Positions 1-4,450 of a DNA stretch of 9,850 bases are shown one piece after another. The DNA is from an uncultured Lachnospiraceae bacterium. GTDB lineage: Bacteria; Bacillota; Clostridia; Lachnospirales; Lachnospiraceae. The notes beneath the pieces are model-generated. The model was not told the DNA's origin, did no database searches, and saw nothing but the letters and a program-made list of their open reading frames with translations. The first letter of the stretch is position 1, and each line of letters opens with the position of its first letter. The position numbers were made by a program, and so were the translations under genes. The stretch is from the NCBI GenBank assembly GCA_947068385.1, contig CAMTBF010000100.1, positions 1 through 9,850 on the forward strand, read 5' to 3'.

Positions 1-48
1 GCAGAGTATCAGCTCCAACTGCCGGATAAGAACGTACTTCAGAAGAAA

Positions 49-240
49 TTGCAGTACAAAATTAAAGAGCAGAGAGATAAATTAAGAATGTCTCAAGCGG
101 AACTGGCGGAACAATCACGAGTATCCAGAACTATTATTTCTGGATTGGAAAGTGGGAGTATTAAGGTTACCACTACAGAAACTTTGTTGAAAATTGCAAA
201 GGTCTTAAAGTGTAATGTAGCAGATATTTTTTTAGAGTAA
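49..240 (+). CDS. Small XRE/Cro-type helix-turn-helix regulator (63 aa), possibly 5'-extended
   Basis: A single HTH_3 (Cro/C1) domain fills the protein, about residues 5-61: RDKLRMSQAELAEQS gives helices 1-2, RVSRTIISGLESGS the recognition helix, and LLKIAKVLKCNVADIFLE the closing helices. Such proteins bind short operators as dimers. The TTG at 49 is chosen because the domain begins almost at once after it and small relatives I recall start the same way (M-x-Y-x-IKE-x-R). The internal ATG at 88 would cut helix 1. The Shine-Dalgarno is weak (AGAAG at 41-45). The frame is open back to base 1, so the gene could be the 3' end of a longer or fused protein. It is AT-rich, unlike the operon from 867 on. 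The HTH is clear; target and role (repressor or antitoxin) are unknown. Confidence 0.8.
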   Translation: MQYKIKEQRDKLRMSQAELAEQSRVSRTIISGLESGSIKVTTTETLLKIAKVLKCNVADIFLE

Positions 241-286
241 AAGTTCAACATATCAAACACGTGGCATAGAAAGGAGATGAGGACGG

Positions 287-544
287 ATGAAGAATTTTAC
301 TGCTGACATGACTGCATCAGAGAAAGAGAAGGCAAAGACAATCTTTTCGTATGAAATTGCAAAACTTATATGCGAAAAAGTAAGCAATTATCGGGAGATG
401 ATTGAAATATTGGATGGTGTAAAAAGGCAGTTTGATATGGCAAGAGATTTGGCTGAATTGAAGTTGGATGATGCACCTCGGGACAAATGGTACATGAAAA
501 TCGAAGTGCCCAAAACAATAGCTCCAGGCACTTCAGGGAAGTGA
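287..544 (+). CDS. Hypothetical protein, 85 aa
   Basis: I do not recognise this family. The ATG follows a strong AAAGGAGATG site (270-279) at normal spacing, 46 bases after the upstream HTH gene, so the two are probably co-transcribed. Residues 8-60 are predicted mostly helical and charged (EKEKAKTIFSYEIAKLICEK, then REMIEILDGVKRQFDMARDLAELKL), ending in a short basic-hydrophobic tail. There is no signal peptide or membrane segment. The stop TGA at 542-544 touches the stop of the minus-strand gene at 545, leaving no room for a terminator. Base use is AT-rich like the neighbouring HTH gene. A small element-encoded helical protein is all that can be said. Confidence 0.75.
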   Translation: MKNFTADMTASEKEKAKTIFSYEIAKLICEKVSNYREMIEILDGVKRQFDMARDLAELKLDDAPRDKWYMKIEVPKTIAPGTSGK

Positions 545-739
545 TTACGGCAGCTCTTCAGCGGCACCAGTGTTAATGATTTCCACAAAGTCGTCTAAAT
601 TGCAACATTGCTGATACAGAGCATAAAGCTGTCCATCAGAAAGTTTTACGTCTTTGTAATCAACAGTCAGGTGGTGTAGGAATTTGCCGTATGCCAGTTC
701 ATGAGCCATGCGTTCAACTTTGGAGTTTGATTGTTCCAT
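545..739 (-). CDS. Hypothetical protein, 64 aa, the only minus-strand gene
   Basis: The start is the ATG at 739 (minus strand), preceded by a strong AAAGGAGGG site (plus positions 747-755) with good spacing. A longer reading of the frame back to 940 would run over the divergent promoter region and the next gene and is rejected. The 64-aa product is soluble, helical and weakly acidic at its end (DLSDGQ-like turn, Cys-Cys at 45-46, NLDDFVEIINTG). I recognise no family. It is transcribed away from the GC-rich operon starting at 867, the usual arrangement of a lysogeny-side gene opposite an early operon, but it has no HTH, so it is not an obvious repressor. Its stop abuts the stop of the 287-544 gene. 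Confidence 0.7.
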   Translation of the reverse strand: MEQSNSKVERMAHELAYGKFLHHLTVDYKDVKLSDGQLYALYQQCCNLDDFVEIINTGAAEELP

Positions 740-759
740 AAGGCTGCCCTCCTTTCTTC

Positions 760-786
760 GTACTCGGCCATGGCAGTGGCCTGTAC
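760..786. promoter_or_regulatory. Long inverted repeat in divergent control region (candidate operator or 5' hairpin)
   Basis: Arms are GTAC-tc-GGCCA (760-770) and TGGCC-t-GTAC (777-786) around the 6-nt centre TGGCAG, giving nine complementary positions with a small bulge. It lies between the divergent starts at 739 and 867, covers the -35-like element of the plus promoter and the expected start point of the minus transcript. A dimeric repressor site is plausible; an RNA hairpin in the minus-strand 5' leader is the alternative. Confidence 0.4.
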
Positions 787-798
787 CACCAGTATAAA
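770..798 (+). promoter_or_regulatory. Putative sigma-A-type promoter for the rightward operon
   Basis: A -35-like ATGGCA (770-775, 4 of 6 to consensus) is followed after 17 bases by a -10-like TATAAA (793-798). Transcription would begin near 805 and read into the HTH gene at 867. The -35 falls inside the 760-786 dyad, which would allow repression. Assigned by consensus matching only. Confidence 0.35.
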
Positions 799-862
799 GG
801 AGAGGGGACGGAATAGCAAGACGAACATGTGGGCGGATGCCGGTATAGAGGGGAGGGGAATG
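789..862 (+). repeat. Imperfect 23-bp direct repeat (789-811 and 840-862)
   Basis: CCAGTATAAAGGAGAGGGG and CCGGTATAGAGGGGAGGGG begin the two copies; 18 of 23 positions agree and starts are 51 bp apart. The first copy holds the shared TATA of both putative promoters, the second the ribosome binding site of the 867 gene. It may be a duplicated promoter/RBS segment or two binding sites. Confidence 0.45.
791..819 (-). promoter_or_regulatory. Putative sigma-A-type promoter for the leftward 64-aa gene
   Basis: On the minus strand TTGCTA (plus 814-819) is separated by 17 bases from TATACT (plus 791-796; 5 of 6 to TATAAT). Transcription would begin near 784 and enter the gene at 739. Its -10 shares the same TATA as the rightward promoter, so the two could not be occupied together, as in a switch. 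Consensus matching only. Confidence 0.35.
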
Positions 863-866
863 TGAT

Positions 867-1103
867 ATGCGCAAGAACCTAAAAGAAGCCCGCCAGAGGG
901 CGGGCCTGACGCAGCAGCAGATGGCGGACAAGCTGTACATAAGCTATTCGTATTACCAGAAGCTGGAGTCAGGGGAACGGAGGGGAGACATCGCCATATG
1001 GGACGCGCTGGAGGACATCACTGGCGTCCAGCAGCGGAAACTTCGGGAGGTTTCAAGAGAGGTAAGGGGAGACGAACATGGCAGAGGCATGGATGGAAGA
1101 TAA
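867..1103 (+). CDS. XRE-family helix-turn-helix regulator, 78 aa
   Basis: A Cro/C1-type HTH spans about residues 4-56: LKEARQRAGLTQQQMADKL gives helices 1-2, ISYSYYQKLESGERR the recognition helix, and an IAIWDALEDITGV closing helix follows. The last 20 residues are polar and basic and are encoded where the gene overlaps the next one by 26 bases. The ATG at 867 follows a GGGGAGGGGA site (850-859). It is the first gene of the rightward GC-rich operon, just after the divergent control region, the position of a cro or early regulator. Autoregulation through the 760-786 dyad is inference. The HTH identity is clear; repressor versus activator cannot be told. Confidence 0.85.
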   Translation: MRKNLKEARQRAGLTQQQMADKLYISYSYYQKLESGERRGDIAIWDALEDITGVQQRKLREVSREVRGDEHGRGMDGR

Positions 1104-1443
1104 GGAGACATGGCTGTTTGACTTGGCACATGGCGATTTGGACGAAGATGCCATTGTCAAAGGTTTTATAAAGCATTATGTGCTACAGGACAAGGGTATC
1201 GCAGATGTGCAGCAGAACCTGCACTTCCACACACACTATGGAGACTATTACATGGAATGCGCGATGTCCTCTCTGCGCAGGGCGTTGGAGGGCCTGGTGG
1301 ATGCACCGCCTAGGTCAGAGATGCGGACGCTGGATGAAGTGAAGATGATTGTTGAAGCCGTTCGTGCCGGGGAGCGGATCCATGTTGACTATTACGACCC
1401 GGAGATGGACGACAATCCCTATGTCTGTCGCGCGGTGTGGTAG
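1078..1443 (+). CDS. Hypothetical protein, 121 aa
   Basis: The ATG at 1078 has a GGGGAG site six bases upstream and lies inside the end of the HTH gene, implying translational coupling. The product is acidic (pattern DLAHGDLDEDAI near the N-terminus), with a His/Tyr-rich stretch HFHTHYGDYYME around residues 49-60 and a tail PEMDDNPY. No family is recognised. The His residues could suggest metal binding, but there is no convincing catalytic motif and no membrane segment. A small early-operon protein of unknown role. Confidence 0.75.
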   Translation: MAEAWMEDKETWLFDLAHGDLDEDAIVKGFIKHYVLQDKGIADVQQNLHFHTHYGDYYMECAMSSLRRALEGLVDAPPRSEMRTLDEVKMIVEAVRAGERIHVDYYDPEMDDNPYVCRAVW

Positions 1444-1482
1444 AAATAGCTTTTTGAATCAAGAAAAGAGAGGAGGTGCCAT

Positions 1483-1701
1483 ATGGTCTATCCTAAACCA
1501 TTCATGAGGCTTCAGGAGCTGCATCGGCTGGGGCTTCCGAAGGAGTTCCTGTTCACTGCCTACAGGTCGAAAGGGCAGACGTTCGCCCAGAAGATTGACC
1601 CTACGAAGCCGAACAGCCCCATCATATTTGATACAGACGGATTCGAGAAATGGCGGATTGGTCGCTGCAAGGCGGAGAACGCTGGCATCCGGAGGGCATG
1701 A
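1483..1701 (+). CDS. Small possibly DNA-binding protein, 72 aa
   Basis: Starts at the ATG at 1483 after a strong GAGAGGAGGTG site. The sequence MRLQELHRLGLPKEFL, then YRSKGQTFAQKIDP and NSPIIFDTDGFEKWR, reads as a short winged helix-turn-helix of the excisionase/MerR-like kind: a first helix naming the specificity region, a turn, then a wing ending in F-D-T-x-G-F-E-K-W. I recall similar small proteins in Lachnospiraceae mobile elements, usually left unnamed. It could be an excisionase (recombination directionality factor), but no integrase is in view to support that. Separated from its neighbours by 39 and 49 bases with no terminator. Confidence 0.75.
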   Translation: MVYPKPFMRLQELHRLGLPKEFLFTAYRSKGQTFAQKIDPTKPNSPIIFDTDGFEKWRIGRCKAENAGIRRA

Positions 1702-1750
1702 GGCTTGCGGACAGGTAACTATAGGCGGTACATAGGAAGGAGGGGACAGA

Positions 1751-2014
1751 ATGAAGAAAGAGATGCGAAAGCAAGGGGCATTCCGAAGCGATGCAGAATT
1801 TGAAGATGCCTATGAGAGGTTTTTGGCGAACCTTCCGCAGGCAGGAGATACGATTATGGGCAGTCATGCCAGAATGGAGTCCAGCTTCAGGGACTATCTG
1901 GATGCCTTTGAGAAGTGGGTGTTCCGCCATGCATATGAGAGCGGCTATGCCGCAGCGGCGGCAACGTACAGCGGCGGGCCGGATGCAAGAGGAGGGCAGC
2001 AGGTTGGCACATAG
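1751..2014 (+). CDS. Hypothetical protein, 87 aa
   Basis: The ATG at 1751 follows GGAAGGAGGGG at normal spacing. The product is soluble and mostly helical, with Asp/Glu and aromatic residues (SDAEFEDAYERF, FRDYLDAFEKWVFRHAYESG) and an Ala-rich, Gly-rich end. I recognise no family. Its last codons overlap the start of the small membrane protein that follows by 11 bases, so the two are probably translationally coupled. Confidence 0.7.
   Translation: MKKEMRKQGAFRSDAEFEDAYERFLANLPQAGDTIMGSHARMESSFRDYLDAFEKWVFRHAYESGYAAAAATYSGGPDARGGQQVGT
1988..1995 (+). promoter_or_regulatory. Ribosome binding site that selects the TTG start at 2004
   Basis: AGAGGAGG lies 8 bases before TTG 2004 inside the preceding gene. 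The alternative in-frame ATG at 1983 has no such site upstream, so TTG is preferred. Confidence 0.55.
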
Positions 2015-2177
2015 GATATTCAATGCAAGCAACGTGTTCGGGGCGATAGCGTTCCTGGCGATGCTCGCGGCTCCCGGAGCGGTGGAGGGCGGGATGTACA
2101 TAACGGCGGCAGCCCTGACGGCAGCATTCGGGGCATGCGCGCATCTTTCCATCAAGGAGGACGGCAAAAAAAGATAG
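2004..2177 (+). CDS. Small two-helix membrane protein, 57 aa, TTG start
   Basis: Two hydrophobic segments are visible: NVFGAIAFLAMLAAPGAVEGG (about residues 10-29, after an NAS turn) and MYITAAALTAAFGACAHLSI (about 31-50), with charged ends (AHRIF before, KEDGKKR after), predicting a hairpin in the cytoplasmic membrane with both ends on the basic inner side. The TTG at 2004 has an AGGAGG-type site; starting at ATG 1983 would add 7 residues. It is shorter than most holins and lies in the early region, not next to a lysin, so holin function is not supported. I recall similar unnamed peptides in Clostridia elements. Role unknown. Confidence 0.65.
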   Translation: MAHRIFNASNVFGAIAFLAMLAAPGAVEGGMYITAAALTAAFGACAHLSIKEDGKKR

Positions 2178-2241
2178 GCCCCACGCGCCGACCAAAGCTG
2201 GGAGCCTACCAAGGACATAATGATGTCGATGCATCCATTAT
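2176..2241 (+). promoter_or_regulatory. Structured leader before the 2266 gene: two predicted hairpins and a repeated motif
   Basis: This untranslated stretch holds an imperfect stem (AGGCcCC 2176-2182 with GGGaGCCT 2200-2207, the first bases overlapping the TAG stop at 2175-2177) and a second hairpin, ATAATGATG (2217-2225) with CAT-c-CATTAT (2232-2241) around a 6-nt loop. A motif CCgACCAAaG (2188-2197) recurs as CCtACCAAgG (2205-2214). The second hairpin ends 9 bases before the RBS. No T-run follows either stem, so these are not intrinsic terminators. A cis-regulatory RNA or protein-binding leader is possible; only the pairing is observed. Confidence 0.35.
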
Positions 2242-2250
2242 AACGGATGA

Positions 2251-2259
2251 GGAAGGAGG
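2251..2259 (+). promoter_or_regulatory. Ribosome binding site that selects the ATG at 2266
   Basis: GGAAGGAGG ends one base before the ATG at 2260, too close to be used, and six bases before the second ATG at 2266, which is ideal. The start is therefore placed at 2266. Confidence 0.7.
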
Positions 2260-2265
2260 ATGTCA

Positions 2266-2769
2266 ATGGGAAGATTGTACGCTGACATGCAGGACGGAGA
2301 GCTGATGCTGGCCTGGGGCGGATGCCAGGACAGGGAGCAGATACGCCAGATGGAGCATGAGATGGCGATGCGCTATATGCACAGGGCCAAGGGCGATGGC
2401 CGCCACGGCTACCTGACGGAGAAGTTCCTGGAGCTGCCTGGCCAGTTCGTGGAGGCCTGCGGCAGGAAGGAGTGGGCCCGGGCGAAGTACATCTATGACA
2501 GCGCCATCGTGATAGGCCTGTTCCTGGAGCTACCGGAGCCCCTCCGCGAGCGGGTCTTCGGCAGCAGGCAGCATGATGAGGCCATAGAGGGCATGTTCCC
2601 GGAGTGGATGCTGGAGCAGGTAATGAAGGAGTGCGTCATAAAGAACCGGCTGGGATTCGAATGCGTGGTCTACCGGATTCCCGGGGAGATTGGCTTCTAT
2701 GGAGCCAGGCGGGAGCCCGGCACTGGCTACATGCCAGCGGAGGCGAACCCGGCGCGCCATGCGGGATGA
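2266..2769 (+). CDS. Hypothetical protein, 167 aa
   Basis: A soluble, mainly helical protein with no recognised catalytic motif. Visible features are a polar N-terminal helix (CQDREQIRQMEHEMAMRYMH, about 18-37), a segment ending LELPGQFVEACGRKEWARAKYIYDSA (about 54-80), an EGMFPEWMLEQVMKECVIKNRLGFE helix (about 107-131), and a final beta-like VVYRIPGEIGFYGARR before a polar tail. I recall similar unnamed proteins in Lachnospiraceae elements, often next to PcfJ-like genes. Start chosen by SD spacing (see the RBS entry). It opens the cassette that runs through the PcfJ-like gene; 21 bases separate it from the next gene. Confidence 0.8.
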   Translation: MGRLYADMQDGELMLAWGGCQDREQIRQMEHEMAMRYMHRAKGDGRHGYLTEKFLELPGQFVEACGRKEWARAKYIYDSAIVIGLFLELPEPLRERVFGSRQHDEAIEGMFPEWMLEQVMKECVIKNRLGFECVVYRIPGEIGFYGARREPGTGYMPAEANPARHAG

Positions 2770-2790
2770 ACCTGGGAAGAGGGCGGTACG

Positions 2791-3324
2791 ATGACAGTGG
2801 AAATCTATATAGGGAGCACCCTGCGGGGGTCGGCGAGGGGCATCGGGAAAGGGATGTACATCATGCGGGCGCGACTGGCGGATGGCAGGGTGCATGAGAG
2901 GATGGCGGCGGTGGAGATGGACGGGGCCACGGAGAGCCGGCTGGTGCTGTACTGCCTGCGGGACAGCCTGGCCAGGTTCCAGTACGCCTGCGACGTCAAG
3001 GTATATACGGAGTGCACATATGTGGCCGCTGCCGTCAACAACAGATGGGCGGAGGCCTGGCGGGAGAACGGATGGACGACCGGGCGGCGCTCTAAGGTGA
3101 AGGACTCCGGGCTGTGGAGGGACATCCTCTGGCACTTGGAGGACACTGGCCACACGCTCCAGGCTGTGGCGGGGAAGCATGAGTTCAGTTTCTGGATACA
3201 GGCGAACCTGCCCAGGCTTTATGCACCCAGGGACATCTTTGGCGAGGTGTCCGGGGAGGCGCTGAATCCTGTAGGTGACAGGATTGTCGGGCATCCAGCG
3301 ATGTCCTGGTACGGAGAGGATTGA
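2791..3324 (+). CDS. RNase H-like fold protein with degenerate active site, 177 aa
   Basis: Aligned by eye with RNase HI the order of elements matches: VEIYIGS strand (3-9) for VEIYTDGS; SRLVLYCL (49-56) for NRMELMAAI; VKVYTECTYVAAAV (69-82) for the TDSQYV strand and helix; NRWAEAWRENGWTT (84-97) for the W-x-x-x-W-K-x-N-G-W loop; VKDSGLWRDI (103-112) for VKNxDLWxxL; and a final strand and helix LQAVAGKHEFSFWIQANL (123-140) for the WVKGH region. The catalytic acids of RNase HI (D10, E48, D70, D134) are replaced: Gly/Ile at the first, Val52 at the second, Glu74 at the third, about Gln137 at the fourth. So an RNase H fold is likely but hydrolysis is not; it may bind nucleic acid or a partner. 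Weak RBS (GAAGAGGG). The last 35 residues lie outside the domain. Confidence 0.75.
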   Translation: MTVEIYIGSTLRGSARGIGKGMYIMRARLADGRVHERMAAVEMDGATESRLVLYCLRDSLARFQYACDVKVYTECTYVAAAVNNRWAEAWRENGWTTGRRSKVKDSGLWRDILWHLEDTGHTLQAVAGKHEFSFWIQANLPRLYAPRDIFGEVSGEALNPVGDRIVGHPAMSWYGED

Positions 3325-3328
3325 GGAG

Positions 3329-3344
3329 GTTGCACCGGTGCAAC
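3329..3344. promoter_or_regulatory. Perfect 16-bp palindrome in the gap before the 3363 gene
   Basis: GTTGCACC directly followed by its reverse complement GGTGCAAC. It occupies most of the 38-base gap between the stop at 3322-3324 and the RBS GGAAAGGAG. It can be a dimer operator on DNA or a 6-bp RNA stem with a CCGG loop just upstream of the RBS. No T-run follows. No second copy was seen in the window. Confidence 0.55.
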
Positions 3345-3362
3345 ACTGGAAAGGAGAAAAGG

Positions 3363-3854
3363 ATGATTCGTAAATTCGGGATATTTGATACTGTGGAGGA
3401 GCTCAACCGGGCAGCAGCCGCCCAGAAGGCAGAAGGGGACGAGGAGGCCCTTTTCGCCCTGGCTGCGGAGAACGGGATTGGCAAGGAGGACGTGCAGGAC
3501 TACCTGGCCAACGAGGTGGAGGAGCTGGCCACGCCGCTGATGGCGGCGGTCGGCAAGCTGGACATGGAGGCGGCCGAGCTTGGGCTGCAGAGCCAGCTGA
3601 AGGACTGGAAGGACTATCTCTCGTCCATGTGCGCGGAGGAACCGGAGATGTGCGGGGGCGTGTTCCGGGAGGACAGGCATCTTGGGGACTTCCTGGCAGC
3701 AGGGCTCAAGCATGCATCGCGGAACAGGGTGCGCGTCCCGGACGGGATTGCCAAGAAGGCTGGCATTCCGCAGGCAAGCTATATCGGGATGACGGGGCGG
3801 GACGAGCTGCGGCGGATTGCCAGGGATTATTACGTAAAGAGGGTGGTGGTCTGA
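3363..3854 (+). CDS. Hypothetical acidic helical protein, 163 aa
   Basis: The ATG at 3363 follows AAAGGAGAAAAGG; an in-frame TTG at 3321 would start inside the stop region of the upstream gene and read through the palindrome, so it is rejected. The N-terminus RKFGIFDTVEELNRAAAAQ is followed by acidic helices (EGDEEALFALAAENGIGKED, then YLANEVEELATPLMAAVGKL), a Cys-containing middle (SMCAEEPEMCGG, about 87-98), and a basic C-terminus ending RDELRRIARDYYVKRVVV. I recall this N-terminal pattern from unnamed proteins in Lachnospiraceae mobile elements next to PcfJ-like genes. No enzyme motif. Its stop shares one base with the next start (TGATG), so translation is coupled to the 3854 gene. Confidence 0.8.
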   Translation: MIRKFGIFDTVEELNRAAAAQKAEGDEEALFALAAENGIGKEDVQDYLANEVEELATPLMAAVGKLDMEAAELGLQSQLKDWKDYLSSMCAEEPEMCGGVFREDRHLGDFLAAGLKHASRNRVRVPDGIAKKAGIPQASYIGMTGRDELRRIARDYYVKRVVV

Positions 3855-4450
3855 TGAAGGTGTTCAAGGCGACATGCTCCGACATGACATGCCATATGGG
3901 CAACGGTATATTCCGCTACCAGCTGGGAGTCCCGGCAGTGGCGGATGCCTCCAAGTGCGGCAGGACAGGGCTGCATGCCTGCGAGTACGTGCTGGACTGT
4001 ACCAGGTACTACGGCCTGGGGGGCAGGAGCCGGTTCTTCCTCGCGGAGGCAGGCGGGGACATAGCCGAGGACGGCATGAACACCAGGATAGCATGCACGG
4101 AGCTGACCCTGGTGCAGGAGCTGACCAGGCGGGAGATGGCCGCTCAGGCGATGATTTATATGGTGGGGCATCCCAAAAGGGCAGGGTGGGAGGCAAAACG
4201 GGCATGCCTGGAAGTGGCAGCGGACAGGGCGGAGGCCATGCTCCCGGACGCGATAGCCATAGCCAGAGGAGAGCGCCCTATGGTGAGAGGGGCGGAAGGG
4301 GCCCATCTGGGGCTGATCCGGGAGGCGGACGGAGAGATAGTGGACGCAAGGCTCGTCATGGTGGGGAGGAACGACATCAGGCCGGGCATCTGGTACACCG
4401 TGGAGGACGGCGTGCTGAAGGAGGCAGGGGATGAAAAGGAAGCAGATTGA
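3854..4450 (+). CDS. Hypothetical protein resembling the DUF7666 type, 198 aa
   Basis: Residues 1-90 follow the pattern of phage-borne DUF7666-like proteins as I recall it: a VFKATCSDMTCHMG opening (full beta-strand 'K-x-x-x-x-D-M-x-C'), FRYQLGVPAVADASKCGRTG (19-38), LHACEYVLDCTRYY (40-53), then SRFFLAEAGGDIAEDG and TRIACTELTLVQEL. The 'GLHACE' and 'SRFFLAE..GDI' blocks are the diagnostic ones. The second half adds an Ala-rich helical part and a C-terminal strand-rich piece (RPMVRGAEGAHLGLIREADG, DIRPGIWYTVEDGVLKEAG). The family is of unknown biochemical function. The start ATG at 3854 overlaps the previous stop; the last 20 bases overlap the PcfJ-like gene. Family name given from memory and not confirmed. 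Confidence 0.75.
   Translation: MKVFKATCSDMTCHMGNGIFRYQLGVPAVADASKCGRTGLHACEYVLDCTRYYGLGGRSRFFLAEAGGDIAEDGMNTRIACTELTLVQELTRREMAAQAMIYMVGHPKRAGWEAKRACLEVAADRAEAMLPDAIAIARGERPMVRGAEGAHLGLIREADGEIVDARLVMVGRNDIRPGIWYTVEDGVLKEAGDEKEAD

Noticed and set aside
827..865. 12-codon leader-like ORF (MWADAGIEGRGM) just before the 867 gene
   Set aside because: The nearest SD-like block is about 17-20 bases away, too far, and the codons have no attenuator-like content.
2004..2177. Two-helix membrane protein as a phage holin
   Set aside because: Early-region position, no lysin nearby, and the two-helix pattern alone is not specific.
2260..2265. ATG at 2260 as start of the 167-aa gene
   Set aside because: It lies directly against GGAAGGAGG with no spacing; ATG 2266 has a six-base spacing.
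2530..3294. Minus-strand 254-codon frame opposite the 2266 and RNase H-like genes
   Set aside because: Pro/His/Leu-rich antisense shadow across two supported genes; no RBS and no domain.
3874..4434. Plus-frame Gly/Arg-rich 186-codon frame inside the DUF7666-like gene
   Set aside because: Low-complexity shadow frame overlapping a better-supported gene, with no RBS.
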